The translations under genes were made by a program, and so were the position numbers. 64,000 nt of DNA, taken from the NCBI GenBank assembly GCA_001914235.1, contig MQUF01000005.1, positions 62,001 to 126,000 on the forward strand. The letters run 5' to 3'. The notes beneath the pieces were generated by a model that saw only the letters and a program-made list of their open reading frames with translations, had not been told where the DNA came from and made no database searches. The stretch is from Desulfobulbaceae bacterium DB1. Its GTDB lineage: Bacteria > Desulfobacterota > Desulfobulbia > Desulfobulbales > SURF-16. Within the stretch, counting starts at the first letter, position 1, and each line of letters begins with the position of its first letter. Of this stretch, positions 1-8,078 are shown one piece after another.

Positions 1-498
1 CGCGTAGCGCAGGGTCCAGTCCTGGTAGGAACGGAGTTCGTCGAGCGAATGGGTGCCGGAATCATCCACCAGGGTATACTGATAGACCCAGCCGACGCCG
101 GTGGCATCGGGGCCGAGCTCGGTGCGCACCTCCGGCGGCAGGCGCGAGGTAATCTTGGAAAGGTACTCAATGACCCGGGAACGGGCCCAGTAAATGTCGG
201 TTCCGTCCTGGAAAATCACGTAGACAAAGGAATAGCCGAAATCGGAAAAGCCGCGGATGGCCTTGACGCCGGGTGCGCCCAGCAGGGAAGTGACAATGGG
301 GTAGGTGACCTGATCCTCAATGATATCAGGCGACCGCTCCCAGCGCGAGTAAATGATGACCTGGGTGTCGGAGAGATCGGGCAGGGCGTCAAGCCGGATC
401 TGTTTCAGGATATAGACGGCGACCAGGCAGCTGAAGCCCGCGCAGAAGAGGGTGATCAAACGGTTGCGGCCGCAGAAGTCAATGATGCGAGCGATCAT
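1..498 (-). CDS. cusA: CusA/CzcA-family heavy-metal efflux RND permease (N-terminal part, runs off left edge)
   Basis: Inner-membrane proton-driven pump of a tripartite heavy-metal efflux system. Translating the minus strand from the ATG at 498 gives an uninterrupted N-terminus of 166 residues. It has a first membrane segment (about residues 12-30) followed by the family's conserved DALPDLSDTQVI stretch and the periplasmic porter start with TYPIVTSLLGAPGVK and FSDFGYSFVYVIF. These are typical of the heavy-metal (HME) RND branch, not the drug (HAE) branch. The start overlaps the stop of the adaptor gene as ATGA, so the two are translationally coupled. Metal specificity cannot be read, because the TM4 residues lie beyond the edge. 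The remaining roughly 870 residues are outside the window. Confidence 0.93.
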   Translation of the reverse strand, partial: MIARIIDFCGRNRLITLFCAGFSCLVAVYILKQIRLDALPDLSDTQVIIYSRWERSPDIIEDQVTYPIVTSLLGAPGVKAIRGFSDFGYSFVYVIFQDGTDIYWARSRVIEYLSKITSRLPPEVRTELGPDATGVGWVYQYTLVDDSGTHSLDELRSYQDWTLRYA

Positions 499-1910
499 TT
501 CTTCTCTCCCTCGCCTTGTTTGTCCGTGCCTTTTTTGATGAGGCGAGAGGTGGTGGCCCGCAGCCGCGATTCCGAATCAAGGAGGAAATTGGCCTTCACC
601 ACCACCTTTTCACCGGCGCGGATGCCGGAGATGATCTGCACCTTGCCGTTGCCGCGCACTCCGGTTTCAATCTCCCGGGGCTCGAAGGTTCCCGCCTCGA
701 TTTCGACAAAGGCCAGCTTGCGCGTGCCGGTGTCCATGACCGCTGAATCAGGGATCACCACCCCTTCCGTCGAGGTCAGGTCAATGGCGACGTCGGCGTA
801 CATGGCGGGCTTGAGAAGGAATTCCTGGTTGGCGAATTCAAAGCGCACCTTCAGCGTCCGGCTCTCGGGGTTCAGAAAGGGATAGATGTAGGTGGCCTTG
901 CCCTGCAATCTGATCCCCGGCGCATGAGGCAGGGTCAGCGTGGCTTCCTGACCGACGGCAATCCGGCCGGCCTCGTACTCATAGAGGTTCGCCTCAATCC
1001 AGACCCTGGACAGATCGGTGATGGTGAAGAGTTCCTGGCCGGGAACGATCTGCTGGCCCTCAAAGATGGATTTGGCGGTAACGAAACCGGCCACCGGCGC
1101 GTTCAGTGTAACGGCGCGGCTCGTCTTCCCTTCCCGTTCAAGATCATTGATAAATGCACTCGGCACGTCGAAAAGCTCAAGCCGGCGCCGGGCCGAGTCG
1201 AACAGTTGCTGTCCGAGTTTGCGAAGCGCCAGGTCCTGGTTGCTGCTGAATTTGGCCGCGGTTTCCCTGGCCTGGAGAAACTCTTCCTGGCTGGTGAGGA
1301 GCGTCGGCGAATAGAGACTGAGGATGGGCTGACCTGCGGTGACCAGCTGGCCGTTGAAATTGACGGACAGGGATTCGACCCAGCCGTCGACCTTGGTGTG
1401 GACGTGACGGATGCGGGTTTCATCAGCGGTGATGAGACCCGCGGCGCGGACAGTGCGGCTGAGGCGTTCCCGCGTCGCGGGCGCCGTCTGCATCCCGGAC
1501 GCTTTCATTGCTTCCGGACCGACATGGATTGTCACCCTGTCATCCGGCACGACGATTTTACCGGCCCGGCCCGGCTCCTGGAGATCGCTGAAAAAATTCT
1601 CCTCTTCCGCCGATGGGGAGGCAGGTCCGGCGGCCTGCTGCGGCACGGCCTCGATCTTGACCAGATCCATGCCGCAGATCGGGCATTGACCTGGTTCATC
1701 GGTGATGATCTCCGGATGCATGGGACAGGTGTATTGCTGCTGCTCCGCGGCCGTGTTCTTCTCCGCGTCGTGATCGTGGGCAGGAGAGCCGCCCAGACGC
1801 AGCATGAGCCCTGTTCCGACGGCTACGGCAAGGACAAGGATGACGACGACCATGAGCAATCGGTTCCGCTTCCCTGTGGTCTGCCCGGTCTTGGCCATGT
1901 TATCCGCCAT
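495..1910 (-). CDS. cusB: CusB-like periplasmic adaptor (membrane fusion protein) with heavy-metal-binding domain
   Basis: Adaptor linking the CusA-type pump to a TolC-type outer-membrane channel. The product has 471 residues, with an N-terminal membrane anchor at about residues 16-36. A Cys-rich heavy-metal-binding domain follows at about residues 60-85, with motif YTCPMHPEI and then CPICGMDL. The rest is HlyD-type barrel-sandwich and hairpin (DGWVESLSVNFNGQLVTAGQ, then LSRVWIEANLYEYEAGRI). I chose the ATG at 1910 because AGGAGG lies 7 nt upstream; an in-frame ATG at 1949 lies inside a short tandem repeat and has no ribosome site. The stop overlaps the cusA start. The metal-binding domain supports copper or silver export, but that is inference. 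Confidence 0.93.
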   Translation of the reverse strand: MADNMAKTGQTTGKRNRLLMVVVILVLAVAVGTGLMLRLGGSPAHDHDAEKNTAAEQQQYTCPMHPEIITDEPGQCPICGMDLVKIEAVPQQAAGPASPSAEEENFFSDLQEPGRAGKIVVPDDRVTIHVGPEAMKASGMQTAPATRERLSRTVRAAGLITADETRIRHVHTKVDGWVESLSVNFNGQLVTAGQPILSLYSPTLLTSQEEFLQARETAAKFSSNQDLALRKLGQQLFDSARRRLELFDVPSAFINDLEREGKTSRAVTLNAPVAGFVTAKSIFEGQQIVPGQELFTITDLSRVWIEANLYEYEAGRIAVGQEATLTLPHAPGIRLQGKATYIYPFLNPESRTLKVRFEFANQEFLLKPAMYADVAIDLTSTEGVVIPDSAVMDTGTRKLAFVEIEAGTFEPREIETGVRGNGKVQIISGIRAGEKVVVKANFLLDSESRLRATTSRLIKKGTDKQGEGEKK

Positions 1911-1925
1911 GGTGCCTCCTTTATG

Positions 1926-2056
1926 CGTTCCAGCGGTTGAGCGTTCCATCGTTCCAGCGTTTGAACGTTTCAGCGTTTCAGCGTTTCAGCGTTTCAGCGT
2001 TTCAGTGGTTGAGCGTTTGAGCGTTTCAGCGTTTGAACGTTTCAGCGTTGAAACGC
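1926..2056. repeat. Degenerate tandem octamer array (cgtttcag / cgtttgag)
   Basis: About 130 bp consist of near-tandem copies of an 8-bp unit, with five uninterrupted cgtttcag-type copies in the centre and single-base variants (gag, aac) on both sides. It lies between the TolC-lipoprotein gene, overlapping its last codons, and the cusB ribosome site, so it is transcribed within the operon. The unit is not a multiple of three and there are no spacers, so it is not a CRISPR. Copy-number change would alter the intergenic spacing and could change the C-terminus of the upstream protein. Confidence 0.8.
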
Positions 2057-3595
2057 TTCCTCTCCGCCAATCTGTGCTCCGACACTTTCCTCCAGACCCG
2101 CCCAGGCCACACCGAGATCAGCCTGGGCCCGATGCCAGGCAAGGGTTGCGGCAAACCAGCGGGAATAGACATCAAGCATCCCGGCAAATGTGATCCTGCC
2201 AGCCTCGTAGGCTGAGGTGGTGGTATCGAGATCAGTCCGGGCCAGGGGGACCACCTTGTCCCGGTAGAGTCTTTCTTCACGGTGCGCCTTGGCAAGCTGA
2301 TACCATGCGCCCTGGACCAGGCTTCTGGTGTTCGCCTCCTCGGCCGCCAGGCGGTAACGCAGGCCGGCCAATGTCCGGCGCGTTTCGCGCAGATACCCTT
2401 CATTCAAACCATAAAAGGCGTTGCGCGGCGTGCCGACCCCGTCAGCCGCCGGAACAGTGGTGGGGAAACTGTCCGGACGTTCTTCGCCGGGCAGTATCCG
2501 GGCCGCATCTTTTGCCGGAAAAGTTGAGAAATTCAGGGAATAGCCGGGGTGAGTCTCTGCCTCCGCCATGGCGATCAGTACTTCCGTCTTGGTGATCCGC
2601 GCCCGTAAGAGGCGAAGCTCTTGCCGGGCAGTTAGGGCGGTTTTTTCCAGCTCCGCCGGTGTCGGCAGCTCGCGCCCCGGAACGGACCGGGCAAGATCGC
2701 CGATTGTTACCGGCAAGGGCAGATCAAGCAGAGCGCGCATCGCCGTTTCCCTGAGCCGCACTTCTTCCAGTTGGATCGGAATCGCCTCCTTCATCAGGCC
2801 ATGTTCCATATCCACCCGCACCAGATCCACAAAAGAACCGGTGCCGGCCGCATAGCCGGCCGCACTGGTATTCTTCAGGCTGTCCACCACATCGTAGTTG
2901 CGGATGGCAATGGCATGGGCCTGCCGCGTGTAGAAAAGTTCCCAGAACGCACGACGGGCGGCGGCGAGAACCTCGCGCCGGGTAATGGCGCGCAACTCGT
3001 GCGCCGCCGCCACTTCCTGCCCCACGATGTCGCCTCGCAGACTGATGAGCCCGGGGAAGGGGTAGAGCCCGGCATTGTCGGTGCCGGGGGCCATTGCGCC
3101 GACGCCTGTTTCCAGCCCCCTGGTCAGGGCGGCGTAGCGGCTCAACAGATTATTCAAGGATTCGGTTTGACTGTAGCGTTCAACAACAGCCTGGAATTCT
3201 TCCTCCGCGGCGCGCAGATCCGGGTTGCGAAGCAGAACAAGGGCCTCAAAATCCGCCAGGGTTAAACCCTTTGCCAGCCGGGCAGCGGCAAAATCGGCAT
3301 CAATGGCGGCAGGAGCCAGTTCCTTCAACAGTGCCGGATCCGGCGAGAAAAAAGAAAGATCCGGACCTGGTTCGGCAGGCGGTTCCGGCACGGGCCGTGT
3401 TTTTGGAGGCGGCAAAGGAGTTGGAAGTGGAGGCGGCGAGGCAAGATCGGCCGGGCTGTTTTGTCGCAGATAGGCAGGCGGCTCCGCCTTTTCCCATTCC
3501 GCCAGCAAAGCCGGATAACGGGAGCAGCCGGTGGTCAAAAGCATTGACATGATCAGGGCTGCGGTAACGAATCGGAGGGAACGCCGGGAAATCAC
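2042..3595 (-). CDS. TolC-family outer-membrane efflux lipoprotein
   Basis: Outer-membrane channel component of the heavy-metal efflux operon. It has 517 residues from a GTG start preceded by GGAGG at good spacing. A type II signal ends in LLTTGC with the lipid-modified Cys at residue 24. A proline-rich linker follows at about residues 50-75, then two OEP (TolC) repeat halves rich in coiled-coil alanine and glutamate. The start overlaps the stop of the upstream TolC-like gene by 4 nt (GTGA). The last codons fall in the tandem octamer array. It differs from the upstream paralogue by having a lipobox, so the two may make separate channels or one may serve another role. Confidence 0.88.
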   Translation of the reverse strand: MISRRSLRFVTAALIMSMLLTTGCSRYPALLAEWEKAEPPAYLRQNSPADLASPPPLPTPLPPPKTRPVPEPPAEPGPDLSFFSPDPALLKELAPAAIDADFAAARLAKGLTLADFEALVLLRNPDLRAAEEEFQAVVERYSQTESLNNLLSRYAALTRGLETGVGAMAPGTDNAGLYPFPGLISLRGDIVGQEVAAAHELRAITRREVLAAARRAFWELFYTRQAHAIAIRNYDVVDSLKNTSAAGYAAGTGSFVDLVRVDMEHGLMKEAIPIQLEEVRLRETAMRALLDLPLPVTIGDLARSVPGRELPTPAELEKTALTARQELRLLRARITKTEVLIAMAEAETHPGYSLNFSTFPAKDAARILPGEERPDSFPTTVPAADGVGTPRNAFYGLNEGYLRETRRTLAGLRYRLAAEEANTRSLVQGAWYQLAKAHREERLYRDKVVPLARTDLDTTTSAYEAGRITFAGMLDVYSRWFAATLAWHRAQADLGVAWAGLEESVGAQIGGEEAFQR

Positions 3596-4995
3596 GGGTT
3601 TTCCTCCTGAGCCGCTGCCGGAACAGTCGAACTTGGTGCCTCGGACTGCGTCAGGGTTCTGCCGACGAGTCCTTCAAGAGCGGCAAGGTTCTGGCCGTAG
3701 TCCGCGGTGGCCCGGGCCAGGGCGAGTTGAAAATTGTACCACACGGTCCGTGTCTCGGTGAAGTCGGACAGGCTCCCTCTGCCTTCCCTGAACCAGGTTT
3801 CCGCCGTCTCCACCGACTTGGCCGCCTGGGGGATCAGTTCATCCCGGTACAGGCGGACCAGCCGTTCAGCATTGCGCAGGCGAAAGAACAGGCGGCTCAC
3901 TTCAGCCCGCGCTTCGTAGGTCCGGGCCTGCACCTCGGCCCGAGACTGCTCAACCCTGGCCTTGGCTTCGGCCATCCGTCCCTGATTTTTGCCGATCCAG
4001 ATGGGCATGGAAAGGGAAACCGTCACGCCCACCGCCTTGACTCCGGTGCGTCCGTTGCCGCCTGGTTGGTCGGACTCATTGATATTGTTGACAAAAAGAC
4101 CGGCATCAAATTCGGGGAGGGTTTTGTAACGGGCCAGCGTGACATTTTTTTCAGATTTTTCCAGGGCGGCCCTGGCGAGAAGAATATCGGACCCGTTTTT
4201 CTCGACAAAAAGATAGATGTCGTCCAGGGAATGGTTCACGGAATGCAAAGCGGGTGGGATCAGTGGTCCGACGACCGCGTCCGGCGCCCGGCCCAACAGG
4301 CCGTTCAGTCGCGTTTTTTCGGTTGCCGCCGTTTCCGCCAGCAGATGCGCATCATAGCCGAGTTGCCCCGACTGTGCCGCAGCCCTGGACAGATCAATCA
4401 GGGAGGTCCGGTCCCGGGCGTAGGCGGCGGTACCTGAGGCCAGCAGTTGATTGAGAAGATCCCGGTTGCCGGCCGCAATTTTTCCGGCTTCCTGCAGATA
4501 GATGAGTTCGTGGGCCGATTGCCGGACTTCGGCGGCAAGGTCGCGGATTGCTTTTTCATAGGTGAGGTGTGCGATGCGGATATCGGCCGAGGCGGCGTTT
4601 TCCTCGGCAGTGAGCCGGCCGGGCAGGGGAACGGTCTGGGAGAGGGCGATTTGCCACTCCTCATCGCCGATTCTGGTCTCGGTCGGGTAGGAGGCGGAGA
4701 TTTTTGGATCCGGGTAGGCTCCCGCCACCCGGTATCCTTCGACATTGGCACGCCAGCCTTGCCGCGCCGAGGCAATGGACGGGTTGGCACGCAGGGCGAG
4801 ATTGATGAGATCTGAGAGGGCAGGGCCTGCGGCGAGGCGCTCGATTTCCTCCTGGCCGGGGAGTTCGTCCGCTGCTGCGATGACGAGAGGGAAGGAGAAA
4901 ACGGCGAAAGTTAAAAAAAACGCGATAAGGACCGTATGATGGCTTTTGCTGCCCATGGAGCTGGCCGGATCCGGTTTCTTTATTTTCACCGCCAT
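3592..4995 (-). CDS. TolC-family outer-membrane efflux protein
   Basis: First gene of the metal-efflux operon and a second TolC-type protein. It has 467 residues with a signal sequence at about residues 18-41 (hydrophobic stretch ending VIAAADE). Two outer-membrane efflux repeats follow, with the conserved NPSIASARQGW start and the AYPDPKISAS segment. I chose the ATG at 4995 because GAGGAG lies about 9 nt upstream; the longer frame would use a GTG at 5025. The frame ends by overlapping the next TolC gene. Tandem TolC genes ahead of cusBA are unusual; one may be a dedicated partner and the other an ancient duplicate. Confidence 0.88.
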   Translation of the reverse strand: MAVKIKKPDPASSMGSKSHHTVLIAFFLTFAVFSFPLVIAAADELPGQEEIERLAAGPALSDLINLALRANPSIASARQGWRANVEGYRVAGAYPDPKISASYPTETRIGDEEWQIALSQTVPLPGRLTAEENAASADIRIAHLTYEKAIRDLAAEVRQSAHELIYLQEAGKIAAGNRDLLNQLLASGTAAYARDRTSLIDLSRAAAQSGQLGYDAHLLAETAATEKTRLNGLLGRAPDAVVGPLIPPALHSVNHSLDDIYLFVEKNGSDILLARAALEKSEKNVTLARYKTLPEFDAGLFVNNINESDQPGGNGRTGVKAVGVTVSLSMPIWIGKNQGRMAEAKARVEQSRAEVQARTYEARAEVSRLFFRLRNAERLVRLYRDELIPQAAKSVETAETWFREGRGSLSDFTETRTVWYNFQLALARATADYGQNLAALEGLVGRTLTQSEAPSSTVPAAAQEENP

Positions 4996-5232
4996 GGAGG
5001 CTCTCCTCGCCTGGATGGTCGTCACCGCAGGCTATGCCGGCGTGTCTTTGGGAAAATAGGCGCGGCTAAGAAATTGTTCACGCCGGGGCAGCGGAATTTC
5101 CTCGCCGAAGAATGATCTTATTGTTGCGCCCGGACCCCATGGCCAAGGCAGAGCTCCTTTCTCTACGACAACGTGGTATATTTTCTGTTCCGAAAAATCC
5201 GCGCACCGCAAAAAAGGCCTGAACAGGGTCTC

Positions 5233-6303
5233 CTACAGCCAGTCGGTAAGCAGGAATCCGAAACCGATCCGGTTGGCGGAGCTGTTGTAATCGATGAGCG
5301 ATTCGCCGTAGCCGTTAAAATACTGGAGGTAGCCCTTGAGCGGCATTTCATCGCTCAAGGGAAAGCTCCAGCCGAGCTCCACCGCGCCCCGGTTGCCGTG
5401 GCGGAGCAGGTTGTTGCGGAGCAGGACGCTTACCGTGTGCCCCCCCTTGGCCCAGGCGCCGGTTATTTCCCCGTATCCCAGATATTCCTCAATGTCCGGA
5501 TTGTCGTCGCCGCTGGGATCTCCCAGGTATGTTTTGTCGCTTTCCGGCAACCGGTACCAGGGTTTGATGCTCAGGGCAAAATCTCCCTTTTCCAGGATAA
5601 AGTCCAGGTACAGCCGGTTCCAGCTGCGGGACTCGTCCCCCCTGCGGCCGTTTGACTGGTGGGAAAACCCGGCCAGGATGTACGGATTGTTCCAGCCGAG
5701 AAATTTTTTATTGCTGCGCAGGGCGAAAAAAAGTTCCGGTTCATGATTTGTTTCCCGGAAGGGGCTCGATATATCGTTGTTATAAGCCTGCCAGAATGAT
5801 TTCATGGTGTAGGCTGCATAAAGGTGGCCGTTGTCATCACCGAGAAGATCCCGGACCAGGGGGACCTTGAAGCTCACCTGGAATTTGACTTCCGTATTGT
5901 CTATTTCACTGTCGTCAAGGTTCAGGGCGTCGCCGTTGGGATTGTTGTTGTAGCTGCCGAGAAGAATGTAGTTCGGTCTATGGGGAAGAATGGAAAAGAG
6001 ATTCTGGTGGCTCTTGGCTTCCTGACTGACCCTGCGGCTTACCGCCGCGTTTTCGGGGCCGGCAGAGGCGGTCTGCTCTTCCGGCTGGTCCGTCTCTCCC
6101 GTATCGGCATTTTGCTGAACCGGAAAGGCGCGGCAGGCCTCTTTCAGCTGACGGACCGTCATGGTGTCGGCCGATGTCGCGAGCCTTTCCAGCAGGCATT
6201 CCTCGTAGCCGGCAAATTTTTCAGCGGCAGCGGGGGGCGAAAAAACGGTGCAGCAGAAGAGGACAAGCATTGTGAGTGATTTCATTCGGGTCATGTATTT
6301 CAT
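5233..6303 (-). CDS. pldA: Outer-membrane phospholipase A (OMPLA)
   Basis: Beta-barrel phospholipase that hydrolyses acyl chains of phospholipids misplaced in the outer leaflet. The active site is visible as FSHQSNG (His about 215, Ser about 217 from the chosen start), with the third catalytic residue Asn at about 229 in SWNRLYLD. Together these are the His-Ser-Asn triad of OMPLA. The N-terminus has a signal sequence ending PPAAAE, then a roughly 75-residue linker rich in Glu, Gln and Ala before the barrel. The C-terminus ends in LTDWL. The start is uncertain: ATGs at 6303, 6294 and 6285 are all possible, none with a clear ribosome site, and the longest frame would begin with TTG at 6336. It is a single gene on this strand. 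Confidence 0.92.
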   Translation of the reverse strand: MKYMTRMKSLTMLVLFCCTVFSPPAAAEKFAGYEECLLERLATSADTMTVRQLKEACRAFPVQQNADTGETDQPEEQTASAGPENAAVSRRVSQEAKSHQNLFSILPHRPNYILLGSYNNNPNGDALNLDDSEIDNTEVKFQVSFKVPLVRDLLGDDNGHLYAAYTMKSFWQAYNNDISSPFRETNHEPELFFALRSNKKFLGWNNPYILAGFSHQSNGRRGDESRSWNRLYLDFILEKGDFALSIKPWYRLPESDKTYLGDPSGDDNPDIEEYLGYGEITGAWAKGGHTVSVLLRNNLLRHGNRGAVELGWSFPLSDEMPLKGYLQYFNGYGESLIDYNSSANRIGFGFLLTDWL

Positions 6304-6548
6304 CGGCTTGTAGAAATTTTTCGTAAGACCAGGCAATGATATTGATTTCTCATGAATATCCGGGTGCAGCTATCTTACCATTTTTTTCAATGCGTGTGCG
6401 TATTAAAGAAACGCTCCGGCGCTTATCCTCCTTGCGCGGACTGTTCCAGGCCGGAGCCCCGCGGGATTCGGACAGACAGGGTTGCAATGTTTGGCCAATG
6501 TGTTAAGGTGGGTCAAAATTAAAGGAAAAATGCAGCGGACTTGAAACA

Positions 6549-6992
6549 ATGTCAAAGAAAATTATTTTATTTTTCTCCTTTCTTCTTCTCTTTGTTCCCT
6601 CCCTCACCGCGGCAAAGATGGTTACCGTCGCCGGCAATGAGTTGAACATGCGAACAGGGCCTTCCGATACGAATGAGGTGAAATGGGTGCTCGGCAAGGG
6701 GTTTCCCCTCCAGGTTCTCGGTTCTCAGGGCAAGTGGCTGAAGGTCAAAGATTTTGAAAATGATGTGGGCTGGGTTTACGGACCGCTCACTTCCGCCACC
6801 CCGCATGCAGTGGTAAAGATCAAAATCGTCAACATCCGCAGTGGCCCGGGAAAAAAATATAAACTCATCGGCCAGGCAAAATACGGAGTGGTTTTCCGGG
6901 TGCTGAAGAAAACCCCGCAATGGGTCCAGGTCAGGCATGATGAAAGCGGCAAAAGCGGCTGGATTTCCCGTAACCTGCTCTGGGGACTGTAA
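6549..6992 (+). CDS. Secreted protein with two bacterial SH3 domains
   Basis: The product has 147 residues with a clear signal peptide (hydrophobic residues 5-20, ending SLTAAK). Two SH3b repeats follow. The first, about residues 25-78, carries GNELNMRTGPSDTNEV and GWVYGPL. The second, about residues 86-145, carries VNIRSGPGKKYKLIG and GWISRNLLW. Such domains usually bind peptidoglycan or act as generic periplasmic binding modules; no enzyme domain is present. It stands alone between convergent or divergent neighbours. Specific function is unknown. Confidence 0.8.
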   Translation: MSKKIILFFSFLLLFVPSLTAAKMVTVAGNELNMRTGPSDTNEVKWVLGKGFPLQVLGSQGKWLKVKDFENDVGWVYGPLTSATPHAVVKIKIVNIRSGPGKKYKLIGQAKYGVVFRVLKKTPQWVQVRHDESGKSGWISRNLLWGL

Positions 6993-7074
6993 TACGGTTG
7001 CCCGGTTCCCGGTTACGGTGCGCCGGGTTGGGTAATTGCGGTGAAACGGAACTCAACCACCCCTCGGTCTTTCA

Positions 7075-7743
7075 TTAAAGCGGCATGTCCGGGATCAGCC
7101 TGCCGACACCATAGGCGGCCAGTTCTTCGGCGGTCAGCCATTTCATCCCTTTTCTGAAAAACATCGGCGCGTCGAAAAGATTTTCGGACAAAGAAGTCTG
7201 GGTCTTGTCGAAAGTGGCCTTCCAGCTAAGTGCGCCGTTCTCAACCTTGACGAGAAAAAGGGAAAAGGCCACTGAAGCCGGTGATTCAACGCCCGCCCCA
7301 CTTCCCCTCCTTTCCTGATAACGCCAGACCAGGCCCACCATCACGTAATCCGCGTCGAGATCCTTGCCCAGTTCCACGGCCAGGTCGCGCGGGGTCTTTT
7401 CCTCTCCTCGGTAGAGAAGGCTATAGGCGGACTCGACCTGGGGCCGCGGCACGACTTTTTCGTTGAAATGCTTTTTCAGTTCCGTTTGGACGAGACCGGT
7501 CAGGGTTTGTTCCGCCCCGGGCTGCAGGGCTTCTTCCAGATAACAGAGACCGCGCAGTTGACAGTCGAGGGTCTTTTCCAGGGCTTTCTCCTGCCGGCTG
7601 TTACTGCCGCCAAGCAGAAAAGGCATTACGGCCACATTCCGTAGAGTGCTTTGTCCTGGGAGTTTTCGGTCCGCCGTGTGGCCGAGCGCGGGGCAAAGCA
7701 GCAGGAACAGGCTGCAGGCCAGGAAAATGAAGTGCTTTTTCAT
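7075..7743 (-). CDS. Secreted protein with LpoB/CsgG-like fold, function unknown
   Basis: The product has 222 residues with an N-terminal signal (MKKHFIFLACSLFLLLCP, cleavage near GHTA). The core resembles the nucleotide- or peptidoglycan-associated LpoB/CsgG-type alpha-beta fold. It has NVAVMPFLLGG near residue 38, a LTGLVQTELKKHF helix, and then LGKDLDADYVMVGLVWRY. The assignment rests on this pattern, not on a clear family signature, so the role (envelope assembly or stress) is inference. It is divergent from the RND pump operon; the 335-bp gap between them holds a palindrome. Confidence 0.6.
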   Translation of the reverse strand: MKKHFIFLACSLFLLLCPALGHTADRKLPGQSTLRNVAVMPFLLGGSNSRQEKALEKTLDCQLRGLCYLEEALQPGAEQTLTGLVQTELKKHFNEKVVPRPQVESAYSLLYRGEEKTPRDLAVELGKDLDADYVMVGLVWRYQERRGSGAGVESPASVAFSLFLVKVENGALSWKATFDKTQTSLSENLFDAPMFFRKGMKWLTAEELAAYGVGRLIPDMPL

Positions 7744-7968
7744 CGGTGTTCTCCTGTGATCTTGGCGGGACAGGCGGTGTGCGGCGACTCATGCAACCGT
7801 GTTCGACAACGGCAACAAAAAGCAGAGGTGAAAAGGATGTTATTTGTTTTTGATGTTCGCATTTTCTTGTTATTATCAAATTGTGCTTTCCGGTTTATTA
7901 TCGTGCCATCGCGATGAGGGGAAGAAGGGCTTTGGGTTTCGTCTTCCGATTGTTTCGACTGCAACATA

Positions 7969-7982
7969 TGTATAATTATACA
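7969..7982. promoter_or_regulatory. Perfect 14-bp AT-rich palindrome, candidate operator
   Basis: The sequence TGTATAATTATACA is exactly self-complementary and sits about 97 bp upstream of the RND operon start, in the divergent gap with the LpoB-like gene. It has the size and symmetry of a TetR/MarR-type operator. No regulator gene is adjacent, so the binder is unknown. Confidence 0.35.
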
Positions 7983-8078
7983 CAATCATCTCATCTTTAC
8001 AAACAGCCAGGGGGTATTGCCGGTAAAAATAACGATAGAGCGGCTGGTCGTTGATGAATGGTTTTTTTGCAAATGGGG

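Noticed and set aside
1926-2056. Possible CRISPR array
   Set aside because: The units are 8 bp and contiguous, with no spacers and no cas genes. It is a short tandem repeat.
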